A stretch of 64,000 nt of DNA from an uncultured Elusimicrobia bacterium (GTDB lineage: Bacteria > Elusimicrobiota > Elusimicrobia > Elusimicrobiales > Elusimicrobiaceae), in the NCBI GenBank assembly GCA_947306425.1, contig CAMZGO010000006.1:52276-116275 (forward strand), read 5' to 3'. The notes under the pieces were generated by a model. The model did not search any database. It saw only the letters and a list, made by a program, of their open reading frames with translations, and was not told where the DNA came from. Made by a program: the position numbers and the translations under genes. Shown here piece by piece: positions 1 through 9,575 of the stretch. Positions within the stretch are counted from its first letter, which is position 1; each line of letters opens with the position of its first letter.

Positions 1-1178
<1,178 letters not shown>

Positions 1179-1190
1179 CTTTTATGTTAG

Positions 1191-1220
1191 AAAAGGCGCT
1201 CACTTCGGGCGCCTTTTTTT
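1191..1220 (+). terminator. Intrinsic terminator between gap and pgk
   Basis: A GC-rich stem (AAAGGCGC paired with GCGCCTTTT) around a loop of about 9 bases is followed by a run of seven T. It lies 13 bases after the gap stop and only 13 bases before the pgk start codon. No room remains for a separate pgk promoter, so pgk must be transcribed by read-through. This is a likely polarity element in the gap-pgk operon. Confidence 0.85.
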
Positions 1221-1232
1221 ATAGGAGATTTT

Positions 1233-2435
1233 ATGAACTTAAATGATATTGTTAAAATTCAAGATATAGATTTAAAAGGTAAAACCGTTTTAATGAGGGT
1301 TGATTATAATGTTCCTTTAAAAGACGGTAAAGTTGATAACCCGAAACGTATTACCGCTACAGAAAAAACGGTTAAATATCTTTTAGGGCAAGGCTGCAAA
1401 TTGGTTTTAATTGCACACCTCGGGCGCCCGAAAGGTAAAGTCGCACCGGAATTTTCTTTAGCGCCTGTTGCACCCGAAGTTGAAAAAATTATGGGTACAA
1501 AAGTACATTTTGCAAAAGATTGCGTAGGCCCCGAAGCCTTAGCCGCTGTTGCCGCTGCAAAACAAGGGGAAATTGTTTTACTTGAAAATTTACGCTTCCA
1601 CCCTGAAGAAGAAAAGAACGATGAAAATTTTGCAAAAGAACTTGCCAAACTCGGTGATGTTTTTGTTCAAGAAGCATTTGGTACAGTTCACCGTGCACAT
1701 GCTTCCACAAGTGCAATAACCAAATTTTTACCATCTGCTGCCGGTTATTTAATTCAAAAAGAAGTTGAATTTTTAGGCGGCGCCATTGAGACCCCTGCCC
1801 GCCCTTTTGCGGCAATTATCGGCGGTGCAAAAGTATCAGATAAAATTATGGTCTTAAATAATTTACTTGATAAAGTTAATGTCTTAATCGTCGGCGGCGG
1901 TATGGCCTTTACTTTCAATAAAGCACTCGGTTATGATGTAAGTAACTCTTTGCTTGAAGCTGATAAAATTGAAGAAGCCAAAAAAATTATGGAGACAGCA
2001 AAAGCAAAAGGAGTAAAACTTTTATTGCCTATTGATAATGTTTGCGCCCAAGAATTTAAGGATGGTATCCCGACTGTAACTACTGAAAACCCGAATATTC
2101 CTGCAGGATATATGGGGCTTGATATCGGTCCTAAAACTATTAAATTGTTTGAAGAAGAACTACTTAAATGCAAAACAGTTTTTTGGAATGGTCCTGTCGG
2201 TGTTTTTGAAATGGAAAGTTATGCCAAAGGCAGTTTTGCAATTGCAGAAACTTTAGTTAAAATGACTGAAAACGGTGCCATTACCATTATTGGCGGCGGG
2301 GACAGTTTAAATGTTCTCAAAAAGGCCAAAATTTCATCAAGCAAGGTTTCCCATGCTTCTACGGGCGGCGGTGCAAGTATGGAGTTTGTTGAAGGTAAAG
2401 AATTGCCCGGCTTAACCGCTTTACTTAAGAAATAG
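1233..2435 (+). CDS. pgk: Phosphoglycerate kinase
   Basis: Makes ATP from 1,3-bisphosphoglycerate and ADP in glycolysis. The N-terminal substrate domain shows MRVDYNVPL (residues 21-29) and the LIAHLGRPKG loop. The C-terminal nucleotide domain shows GGAKVSDKI and the glycine-rich IIGGGDSLN near residue 355, where many homologues have GGGDTA. At 400 residues it is full length. The ribosome site is ATAGGAG, 7 bases before the ATG. It follows gap and its terminator, and its own terminator lies 10 bases downstream, so gap-pgk form a two-gene unit. Confidence 0.98.
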   Translation: MNLNDIVKIQDIDLKGKTVLMRVDYNVPLKDGKVDNPKRITATEKTVKYLLGQGCKLVLIAHLGRPKGKVAPEFSLAPVAPEVEKIMGTKVHFAKDCVGPEALAAVAAAKQGEIVLLENLRFHPEEEKNDENFAKELAKLGDVFVQEAFGTVHRAHASTSAITKFLPSAAGYLIQKEVEFLGGAIETPARPFAAIIGGAKVSDKIMVLNNLLDKVNVLIVGGGMAFTFNKALGYDVSNSLLEADKIEEAKKIMETAKAKGVKLLLPIDNVCAQEFKDGIPTVTTENPNIPAGYMGLDIGPKTIKLFEEELLKCKTVFWNGPVGVFEMESYAKGSFAIAETLVKMTENGAITIIGGGDSLNVLKKAKISSSKVSHASTGGGASMEFVEGKELPGLTALLKK

Positions 2436-2444
2436 TTTGTTTGA

Positions 2445-2485
2445 TAAAAAAATACCGCTTGTTTAACGACAAGCGGTATTTTTTA
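2445..2485 (+). terminator. Intrinsic terminator after pgk
   Basis: A perfect inverted repeat (ATACCGCTTGT with ACAAGCGGTAT) around a short loop is flanked by A and T runs and ends in a T tract. It lies 10 bases after the pgk stop and closes the gap-pgk unit. Confidence 0.9.
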
Positions 2486-2497
2486 TTCCCCAAAAGT

Positions 2498-2553
2498 CCT
2501 ATATAAAAATAGGACCAAAAGCCCTTGCGGCATTAAAAATAAAACACTATAAT
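2498..2553 (+). promoter_or_regulatory. Palindrome plus sigma70-like promoter for the 2573 gene
   Basis: A hairpin-forming palindrome (GTCCTAT, 6-base loop, ATAGGAC; about 2498-2517) lies 8 bases upstream of a -35 box TTGCGG (2525-2530). A 17-base spacer leads to a perfect -10 TATAAT (2548-2553). Transcription would start near 2560, giving a very short leader with ribosome site AAGGAA. A similar GTCCTA palindrome precedes the promoter at 63650, so it may be an operator for secreted-protein genes (inference). Confidence 0.6.
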
Positions 2554-2572
2554 ATGTTGTAAGGAATAGTTT

Positions 2573-4222
2573 ATGAGGAAAGTAATATCGTATATTTTAT
2601 TATTTGTTATGACTTTTTTAACACCTATTCAATCATTTTCGCAAGGTGTTGCTTATAAGCGTGCGGCAGATTTTAATTATGATATCTATGCTTCAGGTGA
2701 AACAAATAAAGAACAATTTATTAAGAATTTGGAAGCGGACCTTAATACCATTGAATTAAATTATGAAACCGATTCGGATTTCCGTTCTGACCTTGTCAAA
2801 GCCCATCCGTCAAAGCAAGAATATTATCATGCCTATGGTACACGTGAGAAATTAAAAGAGGCTTATAATGACTTCTTATACTTCAATATGTACCCGGAAA
2901 AATCCCCATATTGGAAGTTGACTTCCCTTGATGCAGATTTAGATATCCAAGACGGACAATACAAACAATATGGAGAAACACTTAATGTCTTGCATATTTT
3001 AGACTACTATGAACATCTTACTAAAGATATTGCCCGTTTGTCTTCCCAAAATCCTGTTTATAAAGAAGAACAAGCAGAAAAATGGGTTAGAAAGTCCCCT
3101 ACAATATTGATACTTACTTTTTTGACAGCTTTAAATTTTATAATTACAGACGGTTTGATGGCAGGGGTTACGGCTCCTGCTGTTGTTGCTAAACTCGCGA
3201 AGGCGGGTATCTTTGTATCACTAATGGGGTTAGACATTTTTGTTACTGATTTGGTGGCCTATAAGTCAGATGTATTAAGTAAACGTTTAAACTATTTGGT
3301 AAACAGTACCGGTTTCTATAAACAAATAATGATACAAAAACCCGATAGTACAAATATGTTTAAACCATTACAAGACCAACAAGCGTTAATGGATACTCCT
3401 TTAGATGCCAAAGCAAAAAAAATATTGAAAAAGACATGGTTCTATCGGCAATTAAGGAAATTTTCCCCTAATTACCGTAATGCTGAACTTGATAAAGAAA
3501 TAGACAATGCTAAAAATGTGGTTGATTTTTTTGAAAAGAGAAAAATAACTAATTCCCCGGAATTCCGTTATATATTAGCAGGTATCTTAAAAGAAGCAGT
3601 TAATAATGACGAATACACCATACAACTGATGAGGCAGGAAATGTTACGTCTATATTATGCTTTAAGGTTTGTTCGGGCAGAACTTGCTGATATAACAGAC
3701 CCTTTAAGATATAACAGGGCCATGATTGATTTAGCAACAATTTACAAAGTAATGTATATTCAAATTTTAGATAATCGTATCACAAGTTTAGGTAAGCAGC
3801 CGGAATATAAACAGTTTAGCGAAATGCTTGAAAAAACGAAAGGTGTTAATCATTCTGTATTTGCTACTCCTTCTAAAATAGAAAAAGTTAAGACAGGCAA
3901 TATTCAAAAGGACTTAGCATATAGGGCAGTACAATACGGACGGGAAGATGAAACAAAAATCGGTGCGGACCTAAATGCCTCGGTCAGTACTTATGATTCT
4001 TACCCTACATTGTTACCACGCGCTGAAGTTAATTATCTTGTTCAGATTATAGATATTGAAGAAAAGGATGAACAAAAAAAGATTAATGAGGAGCGTTTAG
4101 CTAAGTATCTTGAAAATAAAAACAAATATAATCACTTGCAATCAAATATTTGGCTTGATAAAACAAATTTAAATGAAAAGGCAAAACAAGGGGCCTATAT
4201 CGGCGGAAGTGCAACAAAATAA
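2573..4222 (+). CDS. Secreted or membrane-anchored protein of unknown function
   Basis: I do not recognise this 549-residue protein. Residues 1-23 form a signal peptide ending before GVAYKR. The following 150 residues are charged and helical. A hydrophobic pair of segments lies near residues 175-225 (starting ILILTFLTALNFIITDG), which could be a re-entrant or membrane hairpin. The remainder is rich in Lys, Glu and Tyr and looks alpha-helical. The C-terminal tail (KGAYIGGSATK) is small-residue rich. It has its own promoter and the next gene begins 15 bases later, so 2573 and 4238 are probably co-transcribed and act in the same envelope process. Confidence 0.75.
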   Translation: MRKVISYILLFVMTFLTPIQSFSQGVAYKRAADFNYDIYASGETNKEQFIKNLEADLNTIELNYETDSDFRSDLVKAHPSKQEYYHAYGTREKLKEAYNDFLYFNMYPEKSPYWKLTSLDADLDIQDGQYKQYGETLNVLHILDYYEHLTKDIARLSSQNPVYKEEQAEKWVRKSPTILILTFLTALNFIITDGLMAGVTAPAVVAKLAKAGIFVSLMGLDIFVTDLVAYKSDVLSKRLNYLVNSTGFYKQIMIQKPDSTNMFKPLQDQQALMDTPLDAKAKKILKKTWFYRQLRKFSPNYRNAELDKEIDNAKNVVDFFEKRKITNSPEFRYILAGILKEAVNNDEYTIQLMRQEMLRLYYALRFVRAELADITDPLRYNRAMIDLATIYKVMYIQILDNRITSLGKQPEYKQFSEMLEKTKGVNHSVFATPSKIEKVKTGNIQKDLAYRAVQYGREDETKIGADLNASVSTYDSYPTLLPRAEVNYLVQIIDIEEKDEQKKINEERLAKYLENKNKYNHLQSNIWLDKTNLNEKAKQGAYIGGSATK

Positions 4223-4237
4223 AATTAAAGGGAGTAT

Positions 4238-5623
4238 ATGAAAAAAGTTTTCACTTTAACTTTATCTTTTATTTTATGCTTTCAGCATATTATTGCCGCG
4301 CAAACATTTTACCCGACTGCTAAAGACGTAGAAATAATTTATAATAAAATTGCTGAGAGGGTCAATTCTTTATCTTCGTTAAAACAAATTGCGAAAGACA
4401 CGAACACAACACCGTTGGTGGTTTTATCGGCAATAGCCCCTTCTGTATCAATAAATACTAAAAAAAAGTTTGCTGCCTTTTTAAAAGAATTGCATATAAA
4501 TGTAAAACCTGATGCCTCAATTTTAGATATATCCGAAGCCGCATACAGAGAATTAATAAACCAACGTAAGGCAGGGGAAGTATTATTGAATCATTTTGGT
4601 GAGGTTTATGAAAAAGCAGAAAAATTAATTACTGATGCCGCAAATTTGGAACCGCAAATTTTAAAGCATTGCGAAGATTATTTAGATGTGTTTCAAAAAG
4701 ATATGATTCAAAAGGAATTAAAAAAGTTAAATATTCAAAATTTAGGAGTAAGGCTTGAGAAATTAAATTTAAATGAGATAACTGACCGCTTCATAGAAAC
4801 ATGCGATAAGGCAGGGGTAGAGGTCTTTGATTTTTTACAGGCTTACCGCAATATAACCCAACTGCCGCAGGAGTCTGCAAATTTAATTACTCAGGAAAAG
4901 TATCTTACTAGTGTTGTAGAAGATTTTTTTGCATACAGAGGTGAATATTTGGCACTGAAAGATATTGAAGCCGCACTGGGCAGCAGTAAAAAACTTGCGG
5001 AATTAGCTGAGCGTTACTATAATGAAGCATATAATTTGGGATATGAATATTCTGAAGCATTAGATAAAGCGGCTTTTTATCTTGAGAAACAGGAAGCACA
5101 ACCCATTGAATCCAATTATAAGAAAATGCTTTATTCCCAATATAAAGCAGAGGATCTTGGTATTAAATATATTGAGAGTGAAGCAAAAAAACAGACTATT
5201 GATAATTTCTTCCTTGGCAAATCACTGCCGCAATTTACTAAGAAAGGCGGTTTGTTCATAGGGATAATCGGGGTATTTGTTTTAGCTGATAAAATTATAG
5301 CAACAGAAAAACTTAAAAAACAACAAACTATGAAAATCCAAAATGTAAATAATTTGCAAGATATGCTGGCAGATAACAAAGATAATCTTTATGCTGTTTT
5401 GGAACTGTTGCCCGTTGAGCGGAAAACGGTTTCTAATTATATCGCCGAAAGTTATTTCCCGGATTTTGAAGAACAAACCAATAATTTGCTTTTTGCTTTA
5501 GCCCTTATTGAAGATAAAGAAGACAGTTCGCATCAAAAGGCAGAACAAAAAATTGAACAAAATATTGATAATTCATATAAAGCGGCTGAACAAAAACTGC
5601 AAAAGCTTAATTTGCACTTGTAA
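4238..5623 (+). CDS. Secreted helical protein of unknown function
   Basis: Unrecognised 461-residue protein. It begins with a signal peptide (MKKVFTLTLSFILCFQHIIA, cleavage likely before QTFYP). The body is rich in Lys, Glu, Leu and Ala with long predicted helices. One hydrophobic segment (GGLFIGIIGVFVLADKIIA, about residues 334-352) could be a membrane anchor. The last 45 residues are low-complexity, rich in Lys, Gln and Glu (repeated AEQK), probably coiled coil. Ribosome site AAAGGGAG lies 6 bases before the ATG. It follows the 2573 gene by 15 bases and shares its N-signal plus helical-body plan, but no clear sequence match is visible between them. Confidence 0.75.
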   Translation: MKKVFTLTLSFILCFQHIIAAQTFYPTAKDVEIIYNKIAERVNSLSSLKQIAKDTNTTPLVVLSAIAPSVSINTKKKFAAFLKELHINVKPDASILDISEAAYRELINQRKAGEVLLNHFGEVYEKAEKLITDAANLEPQILKHCEDYLDVFQKDMIQKELKKLNIQNLGVRLEKLNLNEITDRFIETCDKAGVEVFDFLQAYRNITQLPQESANLITQEKYLTSVVEDFFAYRGEYLALKDIEAALGSSKKLAELAERYYNEAYNLGYEYSEALDKAAFYLEKQEAQPIESNYKKMLYSQYKAEDLGIKYIESEAKKQTIDNFFLGKSLPQFTKKGGLFIGIIGVFVLADKIIATEKLKKQQTMKIQNVNNLQDMLADNKDNLYAVLELLPVERKTVSNYIAESYFPDFEEQTNNLLFALALIEDKEDSSHQKAEQKIEQNIDNSYKAAEQKLQKLNLHL

Positions 5624-5641
5624 TTTCCCATTTGCTACAAT
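5612..5641 (+). promoter_or_regulatory. Promoter for a leaderless MFS transcript
   Basis: -35 TTGCAC (5612-5617), 18-base spacer, -10 TACAAT (5636-5641). Six bases later comes the ATG at 5648, so the predicted +1 falls on or next to the start codon. There is no Shine-Dalgarno sequence between the two. Confidence 0.5.
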
Positions 5642-5647
5642 TTAGTT

Positions 5648-6940
5648 ATGAAAAATATTTGGGCTTTTATTCCTTCCGCATATTTTATGGAAGGCCTTCC
5701 GTACGGCGTAATAAATATTTTATCGGCAATTATTTATACACGCTTAAACATACCTAATGATGTTTTTATTTTTTGGACTTCCTGGCTATATTTGCCTTGG
5801 GTTTTAAAAATGTTTTGGGCGCCTTTAGTGGAAGGTAATAGCACAAAACGCCGTTGGGTTGTGTGTATGCAGTATCTCTTGGCTTTAACATTTGTGCTTA
5901 TTGCTTTAACTTTACAAACAAATGCTTTTTTTACTGCTTCTGTTTGCGGTTTTTTTGCGGGGGCCTTTTTGTCCGCTACACATGATATCGCACTTGACGG
6001 ATTTTATCTGATTGCTTTAACAGAGAAAGCACAGGCATATTTCGTCGGTTGGCGTACGGTATTTTACAGGTTTTCTTTAATTTTTATCAGCGGTCCTTTG
6101 GTAGTTTTGGCCGGCAAATTTGAAAAGTATTTTGATGATATCGCTTTCGCCTGGTTCTTGATTTTAGGTATAACGGCCTTAATTACTGTTATGCTTGCTG
6201 CTTATCATAATTTTATATTACCCAGGCCGCAAGGAGACGCGCCGCAAAAAGGGGAAAATAAGGGTATTGCTTTTTATATGGAAATCTTTAAAAAATATTT
6301 TACCCAAAAACAAATTGTTTATATATTGCTTTTTATTTTTTTGTATCGTTTCGGGGATGCTTGTTTGGAGAAAGTGGTAGTCCCTTTTATGTTAAAACCG
6401 TTAGCGGAAGGCGGTCTTGCTTTGGGGACTGAAACCTATGGTTGGATTAAAGGTACACTTGGGCTTATTGCCATAATTTGCGGAAATATAACCGGCGGCT
6501 GGGTGCTTGCGAAGTTCGGCTTTAAAAAATGTCTTGTTGCTTTTGCTTTATTTTTGGTTTTACCTAATTTCTTTTATGCCTATATGGCATATTTTCACCC
6601 TGGCTTAAGTACAATTACCGTTTTGCTTATTTTAGAAAATTTCGGCAACGGTCTTGCCATGATGGCTTTTAGTGTCTTCATTATGTATGTATCAGAGGGG
6701 GAATATAAGACCTCTTTCTATGCTATATCTACCGGGCTTATGGCACTTGGTATGATGGTTCCAAATATGCTTAGCGGTAAAATGCAGGTTTTGCTTGGCT
6801 ATGATAGATTCTTCCTATGTGTAAGTTTAATCAGTTTAGTAACTTTTGCCGTAATTCCTTTAGCATATAAAATACAAAAACTTACCAAAGCAGATGATTT
6901 CATAAAGCAAACAAAAACAACGGAATTAATGGATAATTAA
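5648..6940 (+). CDS. AmpG-like MFS transporter (PAT family)
   Basis: A 430-residue polytopic inner-membrane protein with about 12 hydrophobic segments. The N-terminus (PSAYFMEGLPYGVINILSA) and the ATHDIALDGFYL segment near residue 115 resemble the PAT branch of MFS transporters, which includes the muropeptide permease AmpG (its motif is usually SATQDIAxDG). AmpG homologues import anhydro-muropeptides for murein recycling, but PAT members also carry other solutes, so the substrate is not fixed by sequence. It appears to be translated from a leaderless mRNA. The next gene is a prepilin with its own promoter. Confidence 0.85.
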   Translation: MKNIWAFIPSAYFMEGLPYGVINILSAIIYTRLNIPNDVFIFWTSWLYLPWVLKMFWAPLVEGNSTKRRWVVCMQYLLALTFVLIALTLQTNAFFTASVCGFFAGAFLSATHDIALDGFYLIALTEKAQAYFVGWRTVFYRFSLIFISGPLVVLAGKFEKYFDDIAFAWFLILGITALITVMLAAYHNFILPRPQGDAPQKGENKGIAFYMEIFKKYFTQKQIVYILLFIFLYRFGDACLEKVVVPFMLKPLAEGGLALGTETYGWIKGTLGLIAIICGNITGGWVLAKFGFKKCLVAFALFLVLPNFFYAYMAYFHPGLSTITVLLILENFGNGLAMMAFSVFIMYVSEGEYKTSFYAISTGLMALGMMVPNMLSGKMQVLLGYDRFFLCVSLISLVTFAVIPLAYKIQKLTKADDFIKQTKTTELMDN

Positions 6941-6995
6941 TTTTTTATATTTTGTATTAGTAGATAATTTGTTTAGAAATAGTTTCTCGGCTTGT

Positions 6996-7024
6996 TTGCC
7001 AAACAGGTCTAATTATGCTAAACT
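6996..7024 (+). promoter_or_regulatory. Promoter for prepilin gene at 7043
   Basis: -35 TTGCCA (6996-7001), 17-base spacer, -10 TAAACT (7019-7024). A start near 7031 gives a short leader containing the ribosome site CGGGAGG. The spacing matches other strong candidates in this window. Confidence 0.5.
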
Positions 7025-7042
7025 GTAACGGGAGGCGTATTT

Positions 7043-7480
7043 ATGAATCTACTAAAACAAAATAAAGGGTATACCCTTATGGAAATAATGGTGGTGGTTA
7101 TTCTTATTGCCATTTTGTCGGCAGCGGGAGTACCTTATTATAAAGATCACATTGAAAGACAAAAAGCGGCTTTGGGTATCAGTAATTTAAAAATGTTCAC
7201 TGACTCAGTTGAACGTTATATGGCTTTGCATAATGAAAATGTACCAACGGATTTAACCTTACTTGATTTAGATATTAGTAATGGAAATTTCAGTGATAAT
7301 GGTAAAAAATATAATGACGGTACTTTCACTTTTAGCACAGACGGGGAATCATCGGTTTTGGCAGAGCGCAATACGGGGGAATATACTTTGTCCTTTTCTT
7401 TAGGGGATGATGGTAAACTCTCTTGTACACCTACAACATACTGCTCTGATAAACTAAATATATCTTGTTCGGAAAGTTAA
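7043..7480 (+). CDS. Type IV prepilin / pseudopilin-like protein
   Basis: A 145-residue protein with a class III signal: a short basic leader, then G|YTLMEIMVVVILIAILSAA, with the invariant Glu at mature position 5. Prepilin peptidase would cleave after Gly9 and methylate the new N-terminus. The hydrophobic N-helix is followed by a short soluble domain with three cysteines near the C-terminus (CTPTTYC and SCSES). It diverges from the six other pilins in this window, which have FTLxELLVVV, and it lacks their upstream structured RNA. It could be a minor pilin or a type II secretion pseudopilin. Confidence 0.88.
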   Translation: MNLLKQNKGYTLMEIMVVVILIAILSAAGVPYYKDHIERQKAALGISNLKMFTDSVERYMALHNENVPTDLTLLDLDISNGNFSDNGKKYNDGTFTFSTDGESSVLAERNTGEYTLSFSLGDDGKLSCTPTTYCSDKLNISCSES

Positions 7481-7495
7481 GAAAAGAATAAAATT

Positions 7496-8098
7496 ATGGA
7501 ACTAATCACAAGTTATGTCATTACTTTAATTTTGGTAATGGACCCTTTTGGAAATATACCGCTTTTTATTACTGCTCTAAAAAGGGTACCTTCTGAACGG
7601 CGTACAAAAGTTCTTTTAAGAGAACTAATAATAGCCCTGTTTATAATGGTAGTATTTTTGTTTGCCGGTGCTAAATTGCTTGCTTGGCTTGGTATAGCAA
7701 AACACTCGTTGGGGGTATCAGGGGGTATTGTGTTGTTTATAATGTCAATAAAACTTGTTTTTAATTCTTTAGAGGATGAACAAGCACATATAAACCAAAG
7801 GGACGAGGAACCATTTGTGGTACCTTTAGCCATTCCCTTAATTGCCGGCCCTGCCAGTTTGAGTATGCTTCTCATCTTATCCGCCGGGGCGCCCTCAAAA
7901 GTGGCCTATTTATTTATAGCGGTTTTGGCGGCTTCATTTCTAAATGGTCTTGTTTTATTGCTCTCTTTTCCAATAAGTAATATACTGGGCAGGCGCGGGT
8001 TAATTGCTGTGGAAAGATTAACCGGTTTGCTTATGGTTTTGATTTCCGTAAATATGATAATGGGCGGTATTTCTGATTTTATACATACTCTTTCTTAA
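7496..8098 (+). CDS. MarC-family integral membrane protein
   Basis: A 200-residue protein with six hydrophobic segments and the family features MDPFGNIPLF (residues 15-24) and FVVPLAIPLIAGPASLS (around residues 107-123). Members of the MarC/UPF0056 family are inner-membrane proteins with no firmly established transport function. Length is normal. It starts 15 bases after the prepilin stop with only a weak ribosome site, so it is probably the second gene of that transcript. The ClC gene follows 23 bases later. Confidence 0.92.
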   Translation: MELITSYVITLILVMDPFGNIPLFITALKRVPSERRTKVLLRELIIALFIMVVFLFAGAKLLAWLGIAKHSLGVSGGIVLFIMSIKLVFNSLEDEQAHINQRDEEPFVVPLAIPLIAGPASLSMLLILSAGAPSKVAYLFIAVLAASFLNGLVLLLSFPISNILGRRGLIAVERLTGLLMVLISVNMIMGGISDFIHTLS

Positions 8099-8121
8099 AG
8101 GTAAATAAGGTAAAATAAGTA

Positions 8122-9570
8122 ATGAAACAAATTGCCGTTTTACAGCGTAAAATCGCTTTTTTGAATATTTTAAAATGGTTTTTACTCGCCCTGCTAATAG
8201 GGGTTGTAGTTGGCATTTTTAATGCCCTATTTTTAAAATTATTGGAATTTTCTATAGGTGTTACAAATCAATTTGAATATTACTTTCTGGTTTTACCTTT
8301 TGCTTTATATTTGGTAAATAAACTTGCAAAAATTTCGCCGAAAGATAATGATTATTCCACAAATCAGGCTATTGCTTCAATAAATGACAGAAAAAGTATT
8401 TCTTTGGTATCTTCCCTAAAAGCATTTTTTTTACCGGTAATTACTATTGCTTGCGGGGGCAGTGCCGGTAAAGAATCCCCTTGTGCTGATGTCGGAGCCG
8501 GTGTTGCAAGTACCATTTCAAAATTACTTTCTTTTAATAAACAGGAACGCCGTAAACTTATGATTTGTGGGGTAAGTGCCGGATTTGCCGGTGTTTTCGG
8601 GGTACCTATTTCAGGGGCTTTGTTCGGGTTGGAAGTATTAAGCGTAGGTACAGTTTTTTATGAGGTTATGTTTCCGGCTTTTATTGCCGGGATTACCTCC
8701 TTTCAGGTAACACATGCTTTGGGGGTAAATTACATTTATCACCCTCTGAACTTACAGGCGATCTCTTTAGACGGCTCTTTATTTCAAGTAGTGCTATCAG
8801 GTTTATTTTTCGGAATTGTTGCTTTAATTTTAATTGAAACAATAAAATTAAGCGGTATTTTAATGCGTTATATCGGGCGTAAAACTAATACTTTTTGGCG
8901 TTGTTTTATTGCTTCCGGGGTGGTAATTTTAATAGGGCTTTTAACTTCGCCGGACTATTTGGGGCTCACTATGAACAGGATAGATATTATTTTAAGCGGC
9001 GGTAAAGCGGCCAATTTCGGTTTTCTGCTTAAAATTTTTGCTACTGCTTTTACTTTCGCCGGAGGAGGGGTTGGAGGCCTTGTAACGCCTGTATTTTTTA
9101 TAGGGGCAAATTCCGGCTATTTCTTTGCTAATTTAATTGGTTTAAGTACATCAACTTTTGCCGCGCTTGGGGTGGTAAGTGTTTTGGCCGGTGCAGCCAA
9201 TACGCCGCTTGCTGCAAGCATTATGGGGATTGAACTCTTCGGTGCTTCAATAGCACCTTATGCGGCTGTATCATGCATTGTCAGTTTTTTGGTTACGGGC
9301 AAGCGTTCAATTTATCCGAAACAAGGCTTTTCTTTTGATAAAAATCTGATTGAAGATGATAAAAACGGAAGTTATAATTCAGTTACAAAAGAACAATTGG
9401 AAAGGGCTTTGATTAAGAAAAACTTTCTGCTATCTTCCGTGCGGCATTTAATACCAAGCACTTTAACTAAGAAAGAAGTTCAGGAAATAGTGGAAAAGTC
9501 AAAAAAAGATAAGAGAAATTTAGAAATTTTAAAACATTTATTTCCGGACTTTACCGGTAAGAAAAAATAA
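8122..9570 (+). CDS. ClC-family chloride channel or H+/Cl- antiporter
   Basis: A 482-residue polytopic protein with the ClC signatures: GGSAGKESP near residue 112 (equivalent to GREGP, with the gating glutamate kept), the GxFxxP-like GFAGVFGVPISGALFGLEVL region near residue 155, and GGGVGGLVTPVFFIGAN in the C-terminal half. Family members carry chloride or fluoride, either as channels or exchangers. The last 80 residues are a hydrophilic cytosolic extension rich in Lys and too short for a CBS pair. It lies 23 bases after marC on the same strand, so the two are likely co-transcribed. Confidence 0.92.
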   Translation: MKQIAVLQRKIAFLNILKWFLLALLIGVVVGIFNALFLKLLEFSIGVTNQFEYYFLVLPFALYLVNKLAKISPKDNDYSTNQAIASINDRKSISLVSSLKAFFLPVITIACGGSAGKESPCADVGAGVASTISKLLSFNKQERRKLMICGVSAGFAGVFGVPISGALFGLEVLSVGTVFYEVMFPAFIAGITSFQVTHALGVNYIYHPLNLQAISLDGSLFQVVLSGLFFGIVALILIETIKLSGILMRYIGRKTNTFWRCFIASGVVILIGLLTSPDYLGLTMNRIDIILSGGKAANFGFLLKIFATAFTFAGGGVGGLVTPVFFIGANSGYFFANLIGLSTSTFAALGVVSVLAGAANTPLAASIMGIELFGASIAPYAAVSCIVSFLVTGKRSIYPKQGFSFDKNLIEDDKNGSYNSVTKEQLERALIKKNFLLSSVRHLIPSTLTKKEVQEIVEKSKKDKRNLEILKHLFPDFTGKKK

Positions 9571-9575
9571 ATTTT

